The notes under the pieces are model-generated. The model ran no database searches and was not told the origin of the DNA. It saw only the letters and a program-made list of their open reading frames with translations. Below, piece by piece: positions 26,201 through 35,303 of a stretch of DNA of 64,000 nucleotides. The stretch is taken from positions 1,302,001 through 1,366,000 of the forward strand of contig CAVOTL010000005.1 in NCBI GenBank assembly GCA_963699345.1, written 5' to 3'. Numbering within the stretch: position 1 is the first letter of the stretch; each line of letters starts with the position of its first letter. The position numbers were made by a program, and so were the translations under genes. Origin of the DNA: Bog-756 sp963699345 (GTDB lineage Bacteria > Actinomycetota > Acidimicrobiia > Acidimicrobiales > RAAP-2).

Positions 26201-27335
26201 CGAGGTTCATCTGCTCACCCATGACCGTGTAGGTCCGTCGCTCGTGGCCACCGACCGGGCCGACGAACGCCCGACCGGTGGCCACGCCGATCCCCGACCG
26301 TTGGTGCAGTGCGTTGAGCGACCGGTGGACCTCGAGAGCGGTCTCGACCCCTCGGAGGGCGTCGTCCTCGTGCGCCTGGGGCCGTGCCCCGAAGACCCCG
26401 ACGATCACCGCCCCCTTGTCGTCGACCAGCAGCTGGTCGATGTACCCGTCGAGGCGGACGAACACCCGCTGCACGGCGAGCATGGCGGCCTGCGCCGTCT
26501 CCAGCGCATCGGGCGCCGTGGGTACGAAGTCGAGGAGCTTGATGAACAGGACGCACACGTGCCGGGACTCGGCCAGCCAGTCACTCTGGCCGGCCAGCAC
26601 GGCGTGGCGGACCTGGTCCGGCAGGTACCGCTGGAGCGGGCCCCACGCGACGGCGTCGATCTCGGCCGGCCCGGTCGGCGCGGTCGGTGTCCCGCCGACC
26701 GCCGAGACGACCCGGACCTGACCGTCGCCGATCGGGATCCCCACCAGGTCGTCGCCCGCCGCGCCCACGACGGCCGCCGACGCCACGACATCGCCCGGTT
26801 CGCCGGTCAGGACGGCGCCCACGGCCTGGAGGACGGCGTCGCCGGTGAGGACGTAGAACCACTTGTCGTCGATACCCCCGACATGGACCCCCGCCATGGC
26901 CCCCGCCCCCACGCCGACCCGCAGAGTGAGGGAGTCCTCATCGCTCGCCCCGTACCCGTCGAGCTCGCCTTGGATCGCCAGGGCGCAGGCCGTGGCGGCC
27001 AGGACGGCACTCCGCAGAGCATCCGGGTCCTCGACGAGCCACACCGCGATGAGGGCGTCCCCGGCGAAGGTGACGACTTCGCCACCGTGGGTCCGGATGA
27101 TGGCGTGCAGCTGAGCGAAATACTCGTTGACGAGTGAGGTGAGTACCTCGGAACCCACCGCGCCCCGACGGGCCAGTCGGTTGGCGACCGTGGTGAAATC
27201 GGCGATGTCCGCCATGACCGCCGCTCCGGTCAGGGAGTCGAACTCGGCGTCCACGGGTGCGCGCGGGTCGCCCTGGAAACGCCGGGCCAGAGGGCCCGGC
27301 ACGTACTTGCTCAGCTCCACCTGCTCATGCCGCAA
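23244..27335 (-). CDS. Soluble adenylyl cyclase-like protein: two cyclase domains, AAA NTPase, TPR region
   Basis: Protein of 1363 residues with the layout of soluble adenylyl cyclase. Cyclase domain C1 (about 36-200) keeps both metal aspartates, Asp43 in AVMADIADF and Asp93 in TFAGDALIAVW. C2 (about 257-425) is degenerate at the first metal site (FIKLLDF) but keeps GIGVATGRAFVGPVGG and VMGEQMNLAARLM. An NTPase follows with Walker A EGEPGVGKSR (471-480) and VLVLEDAHWFD as Walker B, then about 500 residues of helical TPR-like repeats. Start: a TTG at 27335 has AGGAG eight bases upstream, and no ATG lies near; the longer reading to 27548 would overlap the divergent oxidase. It would make cAMP or cGMP, gated by its NTPase/TPR part (family knowledge). 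Confidence 0.88.
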   Translation of the reverse strand: MRHEQVELSKYVPGPLARRFQGDPRAPVDAEFDSLTGAAVMADIADFTTVANRLARRGAVGSEVLTSLVNEYFAQLHAIIRTHGGEVVTFAGDALIAVWLVEDPDALRSAVLAATACALAIQGELDGYGASDEDSLTLRVGVGAGAMAGVHVGGIDDKWFYVLTGDAVLQAVGAVLTGEPGDVVASAAVVGAAGDDLVGIPIGDGQVRVVSAVGGTPTAPTGPAEIDAVAWGPLQRYLPDQVRHAVLAGQSDWLAESRHVCVLFIKLLDFVPTAPDALETAQAAMLAVQRVFVRLDGYIDQLLVDDKGAVIVGVFGARPQAHEDDALRGVETALEVHRSLNALHQRSGIGVATGRAFVGPVGGHERRTYTVMGEQMNLAARLMSRAGDGILCDRATVAAAGHCADFSEPVTVDLKGWADGVPVYTPLTVDRRRSRPVGDGSRLAGRHREIAAIGAALEDVGAGRSRLLVIEGEPGVGKSRLVAHLLGEAARRGLVSVVAEADGVQQSTPYFPWRRCLTSLTGMDQAAEWSAEARREYVLARLGSDRVPRNLAPLLSGVLPVEFEDTVETRDMIGEDRAYATRQLLAGLFDAETTHLRSRDARPEGTVLVLEDAHWFDSSSWDVVREICHTVSPILVVVATRPTGSDGSGLDWALDGWDAELLRLDALTREETAQLLCDRLGVDSIPDQLLSIVMDRAEGNPFFSEELVMALLEAGLFEVTDGTCQLTSDDDFLRHIAFPDTLHGVVTSRIDRLATTEQLTIKVAAVIGRVFGYLMLGEVHPTADPGEALRSELENLRRLDLTPLQHDEPDLAYLFKHVIIQEVAYSLLPTAQRGQLHRAAAEFLERMHQSDLGSVARSLAHHWASAGDQAKAMSWYALAGRDALRKGAYRESVEAFEQALGLAASVSEPPDVETVVDWEVGLGEGYDGLSEHDQSAAHFERALELLGRPLPRSTVGWLAMLIRGVLGQAATFAFRRRRIGRDPITPAKQDIADCLRRILLVYYHRNERLTCLAIAVAGLNLAESVDDRLHRAQFYASCGPGAGVMGLPRLGEWYIEAAIRLVADLDDPATTTWVRQTAAWFYCGMGGQWERAQSLIDSALDVAQGAGLRRIFDEELQVRAVSRWPEPFPRRMELWARAQASGAERGDREVEIWSRGIGAGPVLTSGRTEEAIALLEPAVAMFRPESSRSGHVKVYGTLCLAYLRAGRRDDAIAALHRALQAGDEALPILVSMFDGYANTVEACLELWASGDTEWRRPARRSLKHLKKLARPFPVARPRALFCAGRIQLLDGHPHRARRLWKRSLDLAAHLGLPYEIARCHVELGLLDRAGGDEEAAGRHLDEARAIFVRLEAGFDLARIDAST

Positions 27336-27384
27336 TGGATGTTCTCCTGAGCCGCCTCCCCGGAGGATAGCTTGCGAGGCCTTC

Positions 27385-28800
27385 GTGCTCCCGAACGTGT
27401 ATAACGAGGTGCGCGAGTGGAGGACGGAAGGGCGGATCCCCTTGGCGCACGTCAAGAATTGGTTCGGCGACATCCGGTGGCACCCGGCCCATGAGTGCAC
27501 CCCGACGACCGTGGACGAGATCGTACGGATCGTCTCGGACCCGGCCACCTATCCGGGGCCCGTGCGGGCCGTGGGATCCAACCATTCGACGACACCGTGC
27601 GCGGCGGCGGACGGAGGCACGACCCTCTTCATGTCGGCCATGACCGGCCTGTCGATCGACGCGGAGGCCCGCACGGTCACCGCCGGCGCCGGCGAGTCCT
27701 ACGTCGAGGTCGCCCGGCAACTGCAGCTGGTCGGCCTCCAGTTCTTCGTGAACATCGAACTCGGCGACCTGTCGATGGGGGCGGCCGCCACCGTGGGCAC
27801 CAAGGAGGCGGCGTTCCCCGGGGAGTACGGCCAGGTCTCGTCCTATCTGAAGAGTGCCCGGATCGTCACCGCCGACGGCACCCTGCTCGAGATCACCGAG
27901 GACGACACGGACCTCATGTGCGCGTTCCGGTCCAGCTACGGCACCTTCGGCATCACCTACGAGGTGACCTTCCACGTCCGCCCCATGCACCCCATGGCGG
28001 TCCACCACCGCGTCTACTCACTCGACGAGTACCTGGAGGCTCTGCCGGACCTCCTGGCGAGCGAGCAGTCGCTGATGATGTACATGGACCCCCTCCGGAG
28101 CCGGATCGCCGTCGAGTTCCGGAGCTACACGGAGGCGGCGCCCGGACAGCGTTACTCCCGGTGGCAGTGGAGGCTCCGCAACTTCTTCTGGAGGGACGTC
28201 GGCCCGCTCTGGGCCTACTGCGTCAAGCGCTTCGTGCCCGGCAACTGGCTCCAGGACGTCCTCCTCCGCCTGCTCAGCATGCTGACGTTCCCCATCCTCC
28301 GGCTGGCCATCCGGGGAAAGCGGACGGCCGCCGTCGACCAGCAGATCCACTACCCGCCGGTGGGAGCCGGCGACGACTGTCGCTACACCTTCAGCATCTG
28401 GGCCTATCCGGTCGACCGCTATCCGGAGACGCTGCGCGCCTACTTCGCCTTCTGCAAGGACTACTACCGGTCGAAGGGGCTGCGGGTCAGCCTGCCCAAT
28501 GTGGGCTACCGCACCTTCCAGGACACCCAGGCCCTCCTCTCGTACTCGTTCGACGGCATGGTCTGCACCATCGATCCGGTGACGACGCCCGAGGCCGGAT
28601 GGGACGACTTCCTCCTGGCCTACAACGCCTTCGCCTCCTCCCATGGGGGGCGACCGCTCCTCAACCAGACCAAGCACGTCACACGCCAGGAGGTGCGTGA
28701 CGCCTACGGCGCCCGGGTGGACACCCTCGAAGCCCGGCGGGTGGCCATGGACCCCGGTGGACGATTCCTCTCGCCGTACTTCCGAGATCTGCTGGTTTGA
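27385..28800 (+). CDS. FAD-linked oxidase, aldonolactone oxidase-like
   Basis: Protein of 471 residues of the FAD-binding (PCMH-type) oxidase group. VRAVGSNHSTTPC near residue 45 resembles the GSGHS motif whose His carries covalent FAD in gulonolactone and arabinonolactone oxidases. GDLSMGAAATVGTKEA and RSSYGTFGITYEVTF are the other FAD-domain blocks, and the C-terminal half is the substrate-binding ALO-type domain. GTG at 27385 with GAGG five bases upstream is taken as start; only about 50 bases separate it from the divergent cyclase start. The TTG of the next gene overlaps its stop, so the two are coupled. The substrate is unknown. Confidence 0.85.
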   Translation: MLPNVYNEVREWRTEGRIPLAHVKNWFGDIRWHPAHECTPTTVDEIVRIVSDPATYPGPVRAVGSNHSTTPCAAADGGTTLFMSAMTGLSIDAEARTVTAGAGESYVEVARQLQLVGLQFFVNIELGDLSMGAAATVGTKEAAFPGEYGQVSSYLKSARIVTADGTLLEITEDDTDLMCAFRSSYGTFGITYEVTFHVRPMHPMAVHHRVYSLDEYLEALPDLLASEQSLMMYMDPLRSRIAVEFRSYTEAAPGQRYSRWQWRLRNFFWRDVGPLWAYCVKRFVPGNWLQDVLLRLLSMLTFPILRLAIRGKRTAAVDQQIHYPPVGAGDDCRYTFSIWAYPVDRYPETLRAYFAFCKDYYRSKGLRVSLPNVGYRTFQDTQALLSYSFDGMVCTIDPVTTPEAGWDDFLLAYNAFASSHGGRPLLNQTKHVTRQEVRDAYGARVDTLEARRVAMDPGGRFLSPYFRDLLV

Positions 28801-29519
28801 GCTCGGCTGAGCAGTCCCCGCAGGTCGACCGGCGCGTGGGCACGCTCCGGCTGCCATGGGTGGCGTTGGCCGTCGCCGTCGTCGACTGGGCGGCGATCAT
28901 CGCCGGTTGGAGTCTCCTCGCCGACATCGCCAAGCCACTCACGACGATCGTCCTCATCGCCTGGTTCCGGTGGGCGACCCGAGGGGAGCCGAACGGGTGG
29001 AGGGAGCCCCGTGCCCTGTTCACTCTCGGGCTCTGCTTCTCCCTCGGCGGCGACGTCTTCCTGATCGGATCCGGGTCGACGCTCTTCGCCCTGGGACTGG
29101 CCGGCTTCCTGTTCGCCCACCTCTGCTACATCGCCGGATTCAACTCGCCCCGGGTCCGGCCCGGGCATCTCACCCTCGTCGCCGGAGTCGCCCTGTCGGC
29201 GTACGCCGTCGTGTTGTGCGCCCGCATCGAGCCCCACACGAGCGGCTTCCTGACCGTGGCGGTGCCGATCTACGCCCTCGCCCTCGGCGCCATGGTGCTG
29301 TCGGCGATCGACACGTGGCGGCGACCGGACTGGCGGCACGCGGCGGCGGCCCTCGCCACGGCCGGCGGACTCGCCTTCCTGGCCTCGGACTCCACCCTGG
29401 CCTACGGCCAGTTCATCACGCACCACATCAATGAAGTGGCCGTGATGACCACCTACTTCCTCGGACAGTTCGGGATCATCTCCGGAGTCGTCAATCGGAC
29501 GCCCGCTCCGGACCGATGA
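28797..29519 (+). CDS. YhhN/TMEM86-family membrane protein (lysoplasmalogenase-like)
   Basis: Protein of 240 residues with about eight membrane helices. Family features are the early KPLTTIVLIAWF helix, SLGGDVFLIG followed by FALGLAGFLFAHLCYI, and the late FLASDSTLAY; the aspartates in GGD and ASDS are the conserved polar residues of YhhN proteins. Eukaryotic relatives hydrolyse the vinyl-ether bond of lysoplasmalogen; in bacteria the role is less certain. The start is a TTG overlapping the oxidase stop (TTGA), so the true start could lie slightly further in. Coupling to an oxidase may indicate shared lipid or sugar metabolism (inference). Confidence 0.83.
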   Translation: MSSAEQSPQVDRRVGTLRLPWVALAVAVVDWAAIIAGWSLLADIAKPLTTIVLIAWFRWATRGEPNGWREPRALFTLGLCFSLGGDVFLIGSGSTLFALGLAGFLFAHLCYIAGFNSPRVRPGHLTLVAGVALSAYAVVLCARIEPHTSGFLTVAVPIYALALGAMVLSAIDTWRRPDWRHAAAALATAGGLAFLASDSTLAYGQFITHHINEVAVMTTYFLGQFGIISGVVNRTPAPDR

Positions 29520-29658
29520 GCACCTCGAGGTGAGCCCGGAGCCCGGCGGCGGGCCGTCCTCCGTCCACCGGGTCGACAGCCCCAGTCCCACGCGACCGAG
29601 GACTCGGGGGGACCGTGACCGGACGCCGACGCCCGATTCACCGGCGTCGACGGGACGG

Positions 29659-32375
29659 TCAGCCGGCCACCGTGATCGGTATGACGACGGAGATGCCGGG
29701 CGTCGTCGAGTCGTTCACCACGAGATCCGCCGCTCCCCCGGGCACCACGGTCCCGCTGGCTCCGTCCGAGTAGGTGCCGATCAGGACCGTGACGCCGGCC
29801 GTGGTGAACGTGACCTTTCCGCTCTTGGACGCGGTACCCGTGATCACCGTGGCGGTGTCACAGTTGCTCGAAAGGTCGGTGGCGGGGTTGACCGCCGTGT
29901 CGCACTCCCGCGCCGTCACGGTGTCCCCTCCCGGGAAGTCCGCCGCCGTGATCTTGTCGACGTAGTCGGCGGCTACCGCCGCGGTCTTCTTGGCCGTGGC
30001 GTTGGGGAGCGCGAACCCGAGGACACCGCTGCTGGTGAAGTCACCGGAGTTCCCCACCACGACGATGTAACACAGTGAGGCCGTACTGGTGCCGCACGTG
30101 TCCCCATCGGCGTCGATCACCCCGACCGCCAGCTTGATCTTGGCGTTCTTGAACGTTCCGGCCTTCGCACCGGTTCCCAGAGTGGCGGGGACCTTGTTGG
30201 CGGCGTCACAGGTGTCCGCCGTGTAGAAGGGGGTGGCGCACTGGTTGACGGTGACCGACGTGTCGGCATGGGCTGTCCAACCGGAGCCGGAGACCTTGTC
30301 GGAGTAGTGGCCGTACAGCGCAGTCGACTTCTTGAGCGAGATGCTTCCCCCCGGAACACCGACGTACAGGACCACTCCCGGGGACGTGTACCCCACCGAG
30401 TAGGTGAGGCCGCCGCCGGCGGACCCGCCGGTGACACTGGCGAACGTGCCCGACCGCGAGGGGGCGGACACGATGGGGAGGATCGAGCCGTCCGTCGGGA
30501 CTCCGGTGGTGGAGATGGCGAGCGACCCGGCGAGTGACGCCGTCCCGTTGAGCGACAGTTTGCCGACCTGACTCCCGTCGACCGTCGTCGCGAGCGCACC
30601 CCCGGCCCCCTGCGTGAAGGTCCCCACGAGCGTGGTGGTGCCGAGGCCGAGGTCGAGGGTTCCGTTGTTCACCAGCGAGTTGGCGAACGTGTCCCCCCCG
30701 AACCCGGCTCCGAGTCGATGGTTCCGTCGCTCGTCGTCAGTCCGGACACACCGGAGCCGGATTGGACGATGAGCGTCTGGTCGCTCGCCAGCGTCCCGGT
30801 GACGTACACGGAGTAGCCGACGTTGGCGGTGAAGCTCGCCGCCCCCGAGCCGGTGAGGTCCAGGTTGTCACCCGACAGGATCACCGAGTTGCCGTGGATC
30901 GGTCCCGATCCCTCCTCGAAGATGACGCCGTAGTCACCTTCGAGGGTGCCGTTGTCGGCGATCGTCCCCGTCGTGTTGTCCAGCGTGCCGTCGTTCGTGA
31001 ACGTCGTCCCGGATCCGACGGTGAGGAGGCCGGCGTTGGTCAGCGTGCCGTCCTCATAGGTGATCGAGGAGTCGCCGGTGATGGTCCCACCGACCGCATT
31101 GTCGAACGTCCCCGACAGGACGAGCCCCCCTGTCGTACTGGTGTCGGCGTCGATCGTCCCGCTGTTCGTCAGGGTCCCTCCGGCCACCGCGATCTCACTG
31201 CCCAACCCGGCGCCCGTCCAGGTGATGGTGCCGGCGTTGGTCAGGGGTCCGGTGAAGTCGAGCGCACTTCCCGAGTTGATGGTGATGCTCTGGTCAGAGG
31301 CGATGTTGCCGGTGACCCCCGGCGCGTAGCCCGCGTAGGCGTCGAAACTCGATGACCCCGAGCCGTCGAGATTGAGGGTCGACTCGCTCAGGCTGATCGG
31401 GTTCCCCGTGGTCGTGCCCGAGTCCTCGTCGAACGTGGCGAGCGGGGCCACGAGGAACGTCCCCTGGTTGTCGATGGAGCCGCTCACGTTCTCGAGCGTC
31501 CCGTAGCCCTCGAACGTCGTGCCGGATGCGACGGAGATCGAGCCCTCGTTGGTCAGGGTCCCGGAGTTGTAGGTGATCGAGGAGTCACCGACGATGCTTC
31601 CGGACGCTTGGTTGTCGATGGAGGAGTCGATGAGGAGCTGCCCGGTCGTGCTGGCCTCCGCCTGGATGGTGCCGGTGTTGGTGAGGGTTCCCCCGGTCAC
31701 CGCGATCTCACTACCCGGCCCGGCGCCCGTCCAGGTGATGTTCCCGGCGTTGGTCAGGGGTCCGGTGAAGTTGAGGGAGCTGCCCGAGTTGATGGTGAGG
31801 CTCTGGTCGGAGGCGACGTTGCCGGTGACATCGGGGCCGTATCCGGCATAGGCGTCGAAGTTCGAGGCTCCGGTGCCCTGGAGGTTGAGCGTGGACTCGC
31901 TCAGGCTGATCGGATTCCCCGTCGTCGTGCCCTGGTCCTGGTCGAACGAGGAAAGAGGAGAGACGATGAACGAGCCCTGGTTGTCGATCGCCGAGCCGAG
32001 GCCGTTCGTCGTCGTCCCGTAGGTCCTCAACGTCGCCGTACCCGCGATGTCGAGGGTCTGCGTCCCCGATCCGGCGCCGAGCGTCAGGCCGCCCACGGTC
32101 TCGGTCCCGGACATTCCCCCGGACACCGTCACCGTGTAGGTGCCGGGAGCGGTGATGCACGCCGTGTCACTGATCGTGGGGACGGATCCTTCGGACCAGT
32201 TGGTCGGAGTCTCCCAGGAGCCGCCGGCCGTATTGGTCCAGTTGTCGGAACAACCCCCGGCGGCCTGGGCGGCCGGCGTGTCGATCGGGCCGAGAACCGC
32301 CAACGTGGACCCGATCAACGACAGCGATCCGACCGCCACGACCGCCCGCCTCAACCAATGCAGCTTTCCGCCCAT
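29659..32375 (-). CDS. Large secreted repeat protein, frameshifted at a poly-C tract
   Basis: The first frame (32375 to about 30693) has a signal peptide (LRRAVVAVGSLSLIGSTLAV, cut near AAQAAGG) and beta-helix-like repeats: GTLTNxGTI, GTTTGNPISLSESTLNL, SFDAYAGYxPxVTGN and ITWTGAGxGSEIAV recur about every 170 residues. It then runs out of frame. The second frame (about 30690 to 29659) continues with NNGTLDLGLGTTTLVGTF and ends with a 200-residue cysteine-containing beta domain. Adding one base to the C7 run at 30693-30699 joins them into about 905 residues. ATG at 32375, with GGAGGT seven bases upstream, is preferred over the GTG one codon earlier. No wall-sorting signal is seen. Role unknown, probably cell surface. 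Confidence 0.8.
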
Positions 32376-32701
32376 CACATTGACCTCCGCTCAATGGTCG
32401 ATCCGCACGGTGTCTCACGGAGACCTCGTCGTAGCGAATGCGCCGGAGGCACAGACATCGTCCCACCCACTGGCCGCATGCACACCGTGCACCACACAAG
32501 AGGCAGCGTGGTGCGAACCCCTTCTTGGTACCACGTAGATCTCCTCGGTGCAATCGACAATGGCACTTCCCCCATTGCCCTTTTCCGGAGGCGAGGACAC
32601 CCTCATCTGACCAACGGCGGGTCCCGGTGCCGGTGACCGGACCCCGCAACTCCTCCGCATGACCGCAGGGAGCTACCAGAGCGCGGGCCATCGGTCCCGG
32701 A
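32376..32701. other. Intergenic region between two minus-strand genes
   Basis: About 326 bases of lower GC content. It carries the GGAGGT ribosome binding site of the large secreted protein next to its left end and presumably its promoter. No gene on either strand shows convincing coding character and no clear hairpin was found. Confidence 0.5.
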
Positions 32702-33271
32702 TCACGCAGCCGGCTCTGATCCCACGCCGGGGGAATGCGTCCGGTCGAATGCGCCGACGACGAGTAGCCATGCGGCGGTGATCATGTAACAGGTGTTGGT
32801 CACCATCCCTAATGCGGCAACATAGAGGCCGGCGATATGACCGAAGAAGAAGATGGCCGCCCCCACCATTTCGACCGCGTGGATCGCGGTCCCACCCACG
32901 ATTCGGGAAAGCCTCAGGCCGTTGCCGACCTTGAGCGCCCGGACATATCCCCGGATGAATATGCCAGCCGAGATGCCGGCCACCAGAAACAGTTCCGCAC
33001 CTATCGACCGGTAGGTCTGGCCTCCCATGAGCGCGAGAGCGCAACGCATGAAGACCAGTGCCAATCCCGTCAGCGTGTTGATCGCCCGATTGCGATGGGT
33101 CGCATCGACGGCGATCGCCTCGAGGTTGAGGGACATCGCGACGAAGACCAGTCCGGTGAGCGTGACGGCGCCCGTGCCTACCAGAAGGAAGAAGTTCGTC
33201 CACTCCTCCGGCTTGAAACCGGCCGCCGCGATCACGACGCAACTGTAACCAGCCGCAATTTCCCGGGCCAC
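32702..33271 (-). CDS. Hypothetical integral membrane protein
   Basis: Protein of 189 residues with about five hydrophobic segments (near 27-47, 65-85, 90-108, 128-148 and 152-172). The loop NLEAIAVDATHRNRAINTL after the first segment is its most distinctive part; similar small membrane proteins of unknown function have FxxVAxSLN at the same place. The GTG at 33271 is the longest start, and a later one is possible. It is divergent from the cyclase at 33383 with a gap of about 110 bases. No function can be given. Confidence 0.65.
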   Translation of the reverse strand: MAREIAAGYSCVVIAAAGFKPEEWTNFFLLVGTGAVTLTGLVFVAMSLNLEAIAVDATHRNRAINTLTGLALVFMRCALALMGGQTYRSIGAELFLVAGISAGIFIRGYVRALKVGNGLRLSRIVGGTAIHAVEMVGAAIFFFGHIAGLYVAALGMVTNTCYMITAAWLLVVGAFDRTHSPGVGSEPAA

Positions 33272-33382
33272 CAGGATCCGACCGCCATCGACCCCGGAGC
33301 GCTCCGATCATCGGACCCGGCATCGGGCGACCGGCCCGACGGCGGATCTCCGTGACGAGGCGGCGATGTCTACGATCTGGCT

Positions 33383-35203
33383 GTGTCGGAACATCTCGAG
33401 CCACCCCCGACCGGAGGGGCAGCATCGACGTGGCTCGACGCGGTCCGTGCCGCGGAACGCCGCGGCGAACTGCTCGCCGGCTACGACCTGGCCATGCGCG
33501 GCCTCGAGGAGTTCCCGGGCGACACGGACCTGAGCTACCGCGCCGTGTTGGCTCTGGCCCGCGCCGGTTCCACGGGGCAGGCCAGGCGGCAGTTCGAGGC
33601 ACTCGGCCTCGCCGCCGTCGACACCGAGGACGTCGCCGCCCTCGCCGCCCGGATCGCCAAGGACCAGGCCCTCGAGGCGACGGGAGCGCTCCGTCGCCAC
33701 CTGGCCACCCGGGCGGCCGCCCAGTACGAGGCCGTCTTCTCCCACACCGGTGGCTACTTCCCGGCCATCAACGCGGCCACCCTGCGACTGGTCTCCGGTG
33801 ATCCCGCCGGCGCCCGGGAGCTCGCCCGCCGGGCGCTCGTTGCCATCGGCACGGGCGACGACCGGACCTACTTCGCCGCCGCCACGGAAGCCGAGGCCCA
33901 TCTCCTGCTCGGTCGGTCCGACCAGGCCGCCGAGGCGCTCGACCGGGCGGCCGGACTGCACGGGGGCGACCTCGGCGCGGTGTCGTCGACCCGCCGCCAG
34001 CTGCGCCTGGTGTGCGATCTCACCGGAGTCGACACGTCGTTCCTCGGCGTCCTGGCCGGTCCCTCCGTCGCCCACTTCTGCGGACACCGTGTCGACGCCC
34101 CCGCGGCGTCCGGACGGTTCCCCCCGGCCCACGAGCCGGCGTTGGCCGAGGCCATGAACGCGCTGCTCGCCGCGCACCCGGTCGGAGCCGCCTACGGCGC
34201 CTTGGCCGGAGGCGCCGACATCCTGTGGGCGGAGGCGGTCCTGGCGCAGGGTGGAGAACTCCACGTCGTGCTCCCGTTCGACGGAGAAGAGTTCCGGGAC
34301 ATCTCCGTCACGCCGTGCGGCCCCGGTTGGCCGGAGCGGTTCCGCGCCTGCCTCGACGCCGCTACCTCGGTGACGCTCCTCACGGAGGACGCCTTCCTCG
34401 GCGACGAGGTCCTCTTCCGGTACGGCTCGGACGTAGCCATGGGCCTCGCCCTGCTCCGGGCGCGGTTCCTCGATGCGGAGGCCTGGCAGTTGGCCGTGTG
34501 GGACGGCACGGCGCCGGACGGGGCGGCCGGAACCGCCGCCGATGTGGCCGCGTGGCGCTCAGCCGGGCACCGCTCGTTCATCCTGCGGCCGGACGGGTCC
34601 TCCGCCCCGCCACCCGAACGGCCACCGGCGGCTCCGGCCCGGAGCGTCCGGACCCAGGGTCGGGTGGTACGGGCGCTGCTCTTCGGCGATGTGAAGGGCT
34701 TCTCCAAGTTGGGTGACGGTCAGCTCCGGTCCTTCTGCGACGCGGTGCTCCAGGCCTTCGCCGACGAGCTGGCGGCGTTCCGGGAAGACGTGGAGTTCGT
34801 CAACACCTGGGGCGACGCCCTCTTCGCCGTGGTGGATTCGGCGCCGGCCGCGGCCCGTCTGGCGCTCGGCATCCAGGACCGGATCGCCCGTCTCGATCTG
34901 ACGGCGGCCGGACTGCCGGACCACCTCGCCCTCCGGATGTCCGCGCATCTCGGCCCCGTGATCCCTCTGCAGGATCCGGTGCTCGGCACGCCCGCCTTCA
35001 TGGGGGCCCAGGTCAGCCGAGCCGCCCGTATCGAACCCGTCACCGTCCCCGGGGCGGTCTTCGTGACCGAGGCGTTCGCCGCTGCCCTCGAGCTCGCGGG
35101 CGATCACGACGTCCGATGCGACTACGTCGGGCACCTGCCGGCGGCCAAGGACTACGGGCGGCTGCGCATGTACCGACTGCGCCGACCGACCCCGCGTAGC
35201 TGA
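33383..35203 (+). CDS. TPR-S / SLOG-like / class III nucleotide cyclase fusion
   Basis: Protein of 606 residues in three parts. Residues about 15-215 are a helical TPR-S (TRAFs-binding) sensor: GGYFPAINAATLRLVSGD and the AEAHLLLGRSDQA repeat are its signature. Residues about 220-400 look like a Rossmann/SLOG-type nucleotide-sensing domain, with HFCGHRVDAP, AYGALAGGADILWAEA and LHVVLPFDGEEF. Residues about 428-600 are a class III cyclase with metal aspartates 436 (LLFGDVKGFS) and 478 (FVNTWGDALFAV). GTG at 33383 is the start. A TIR-WD40 gene follows 100 bases downstream on the same strand. The likely role is making a cyclic nucleotide after sensing a ligand; the product (cAMP, cGMP or pyrimidine) cannot be told from sequence. 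Confidence 0.8.
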   Translation: MSEHLEPPPTGGAASTWLDAVRAAERRGELLAGYDLAMRGLEEFPGDTDLSYRAVLALARAGSTGQARRQFEALGLAAVDTEDVAALAARIAKDQALEATGALRRHLATRAAAQYEAVFSHTGGYFPAINAATLRLVSGDPAGARELARRALVAIGTGDDRTYFAAATEAEAHLLLGRSDQAAEALDRAAGLHGGDLGAVSSTRRQLRLVCDLTGVDTSFLGVLAGPSVAHFCGHRVDAPAASGRFPPAHEPALAEAMNALLAAHPVGAAYGALAGGADILWAEAVLAQGGELHVVLPFDGEEFRDISVTPCGPGWPERFRACLDAATSVTLLTEDAFLGDEVLFRYGSDVAMGLALLRARFLDAEAWQLAVWDGTAPDGAAGTAADVAAWRSAGHRSFILRPDGSSAPPPERPPAAPARSVRTQGRVVRALLFGDVKGFSKLGDGQLRSFCDAVLQAFADELAAFREDVEFVNTWGDALFAVVDSAPAAARLALGIQDRIARLDLTAAGLPDHLALRMSAHLGPVIPLQDPVLGTPAFMGAQVSRAARIEPVTVPGAVFVTEAFAAALELAGDHDVRCDYVGHLPAAKDYGRLRMYRLRRPTPRS

Positions 35204-35215
35204 CCACCGGGGGCG

Positions 35216-35235
35216 GGTGACCTCCAGAGGTCACC
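35216..35235. promoter_or_regulatory. Perfect inverted repeat between the cyclase and TIR genes
   Basis: GGTGACCTC and GAGGTCACC face each other around a 2-base centre. The centre is too short for an RNA loop, so this is more likely a binding site for a dimeric repressor or activator than a terminator. It lies 12 bases after the cyclase stop and 68 bases before the TIR protein start. A TTGACA at 35246-35251 could be a -35 box, but no good -10 follows. Confidence 0.55.
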
Positions 35236-35303
35236 GACCGGACGATTGACAGGCCTCTGGTCCCCGGGCAACCTGTTGACCAGTCGGCACACTCGGGCGG
35301 AGC

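Noticed and set aside
27127..28800. Longer form of the FAD oxidase starting at 27127
   Set aside because: It would overlap the divergent cyclase gene; the added residues have no family likeness, and GTG 27385 has GAGG at good spacing.
35246..35274. Promoter for the TIR gene at TTGACA
   Set aside because: No acceptable -10 box is found at 16-18 bases.
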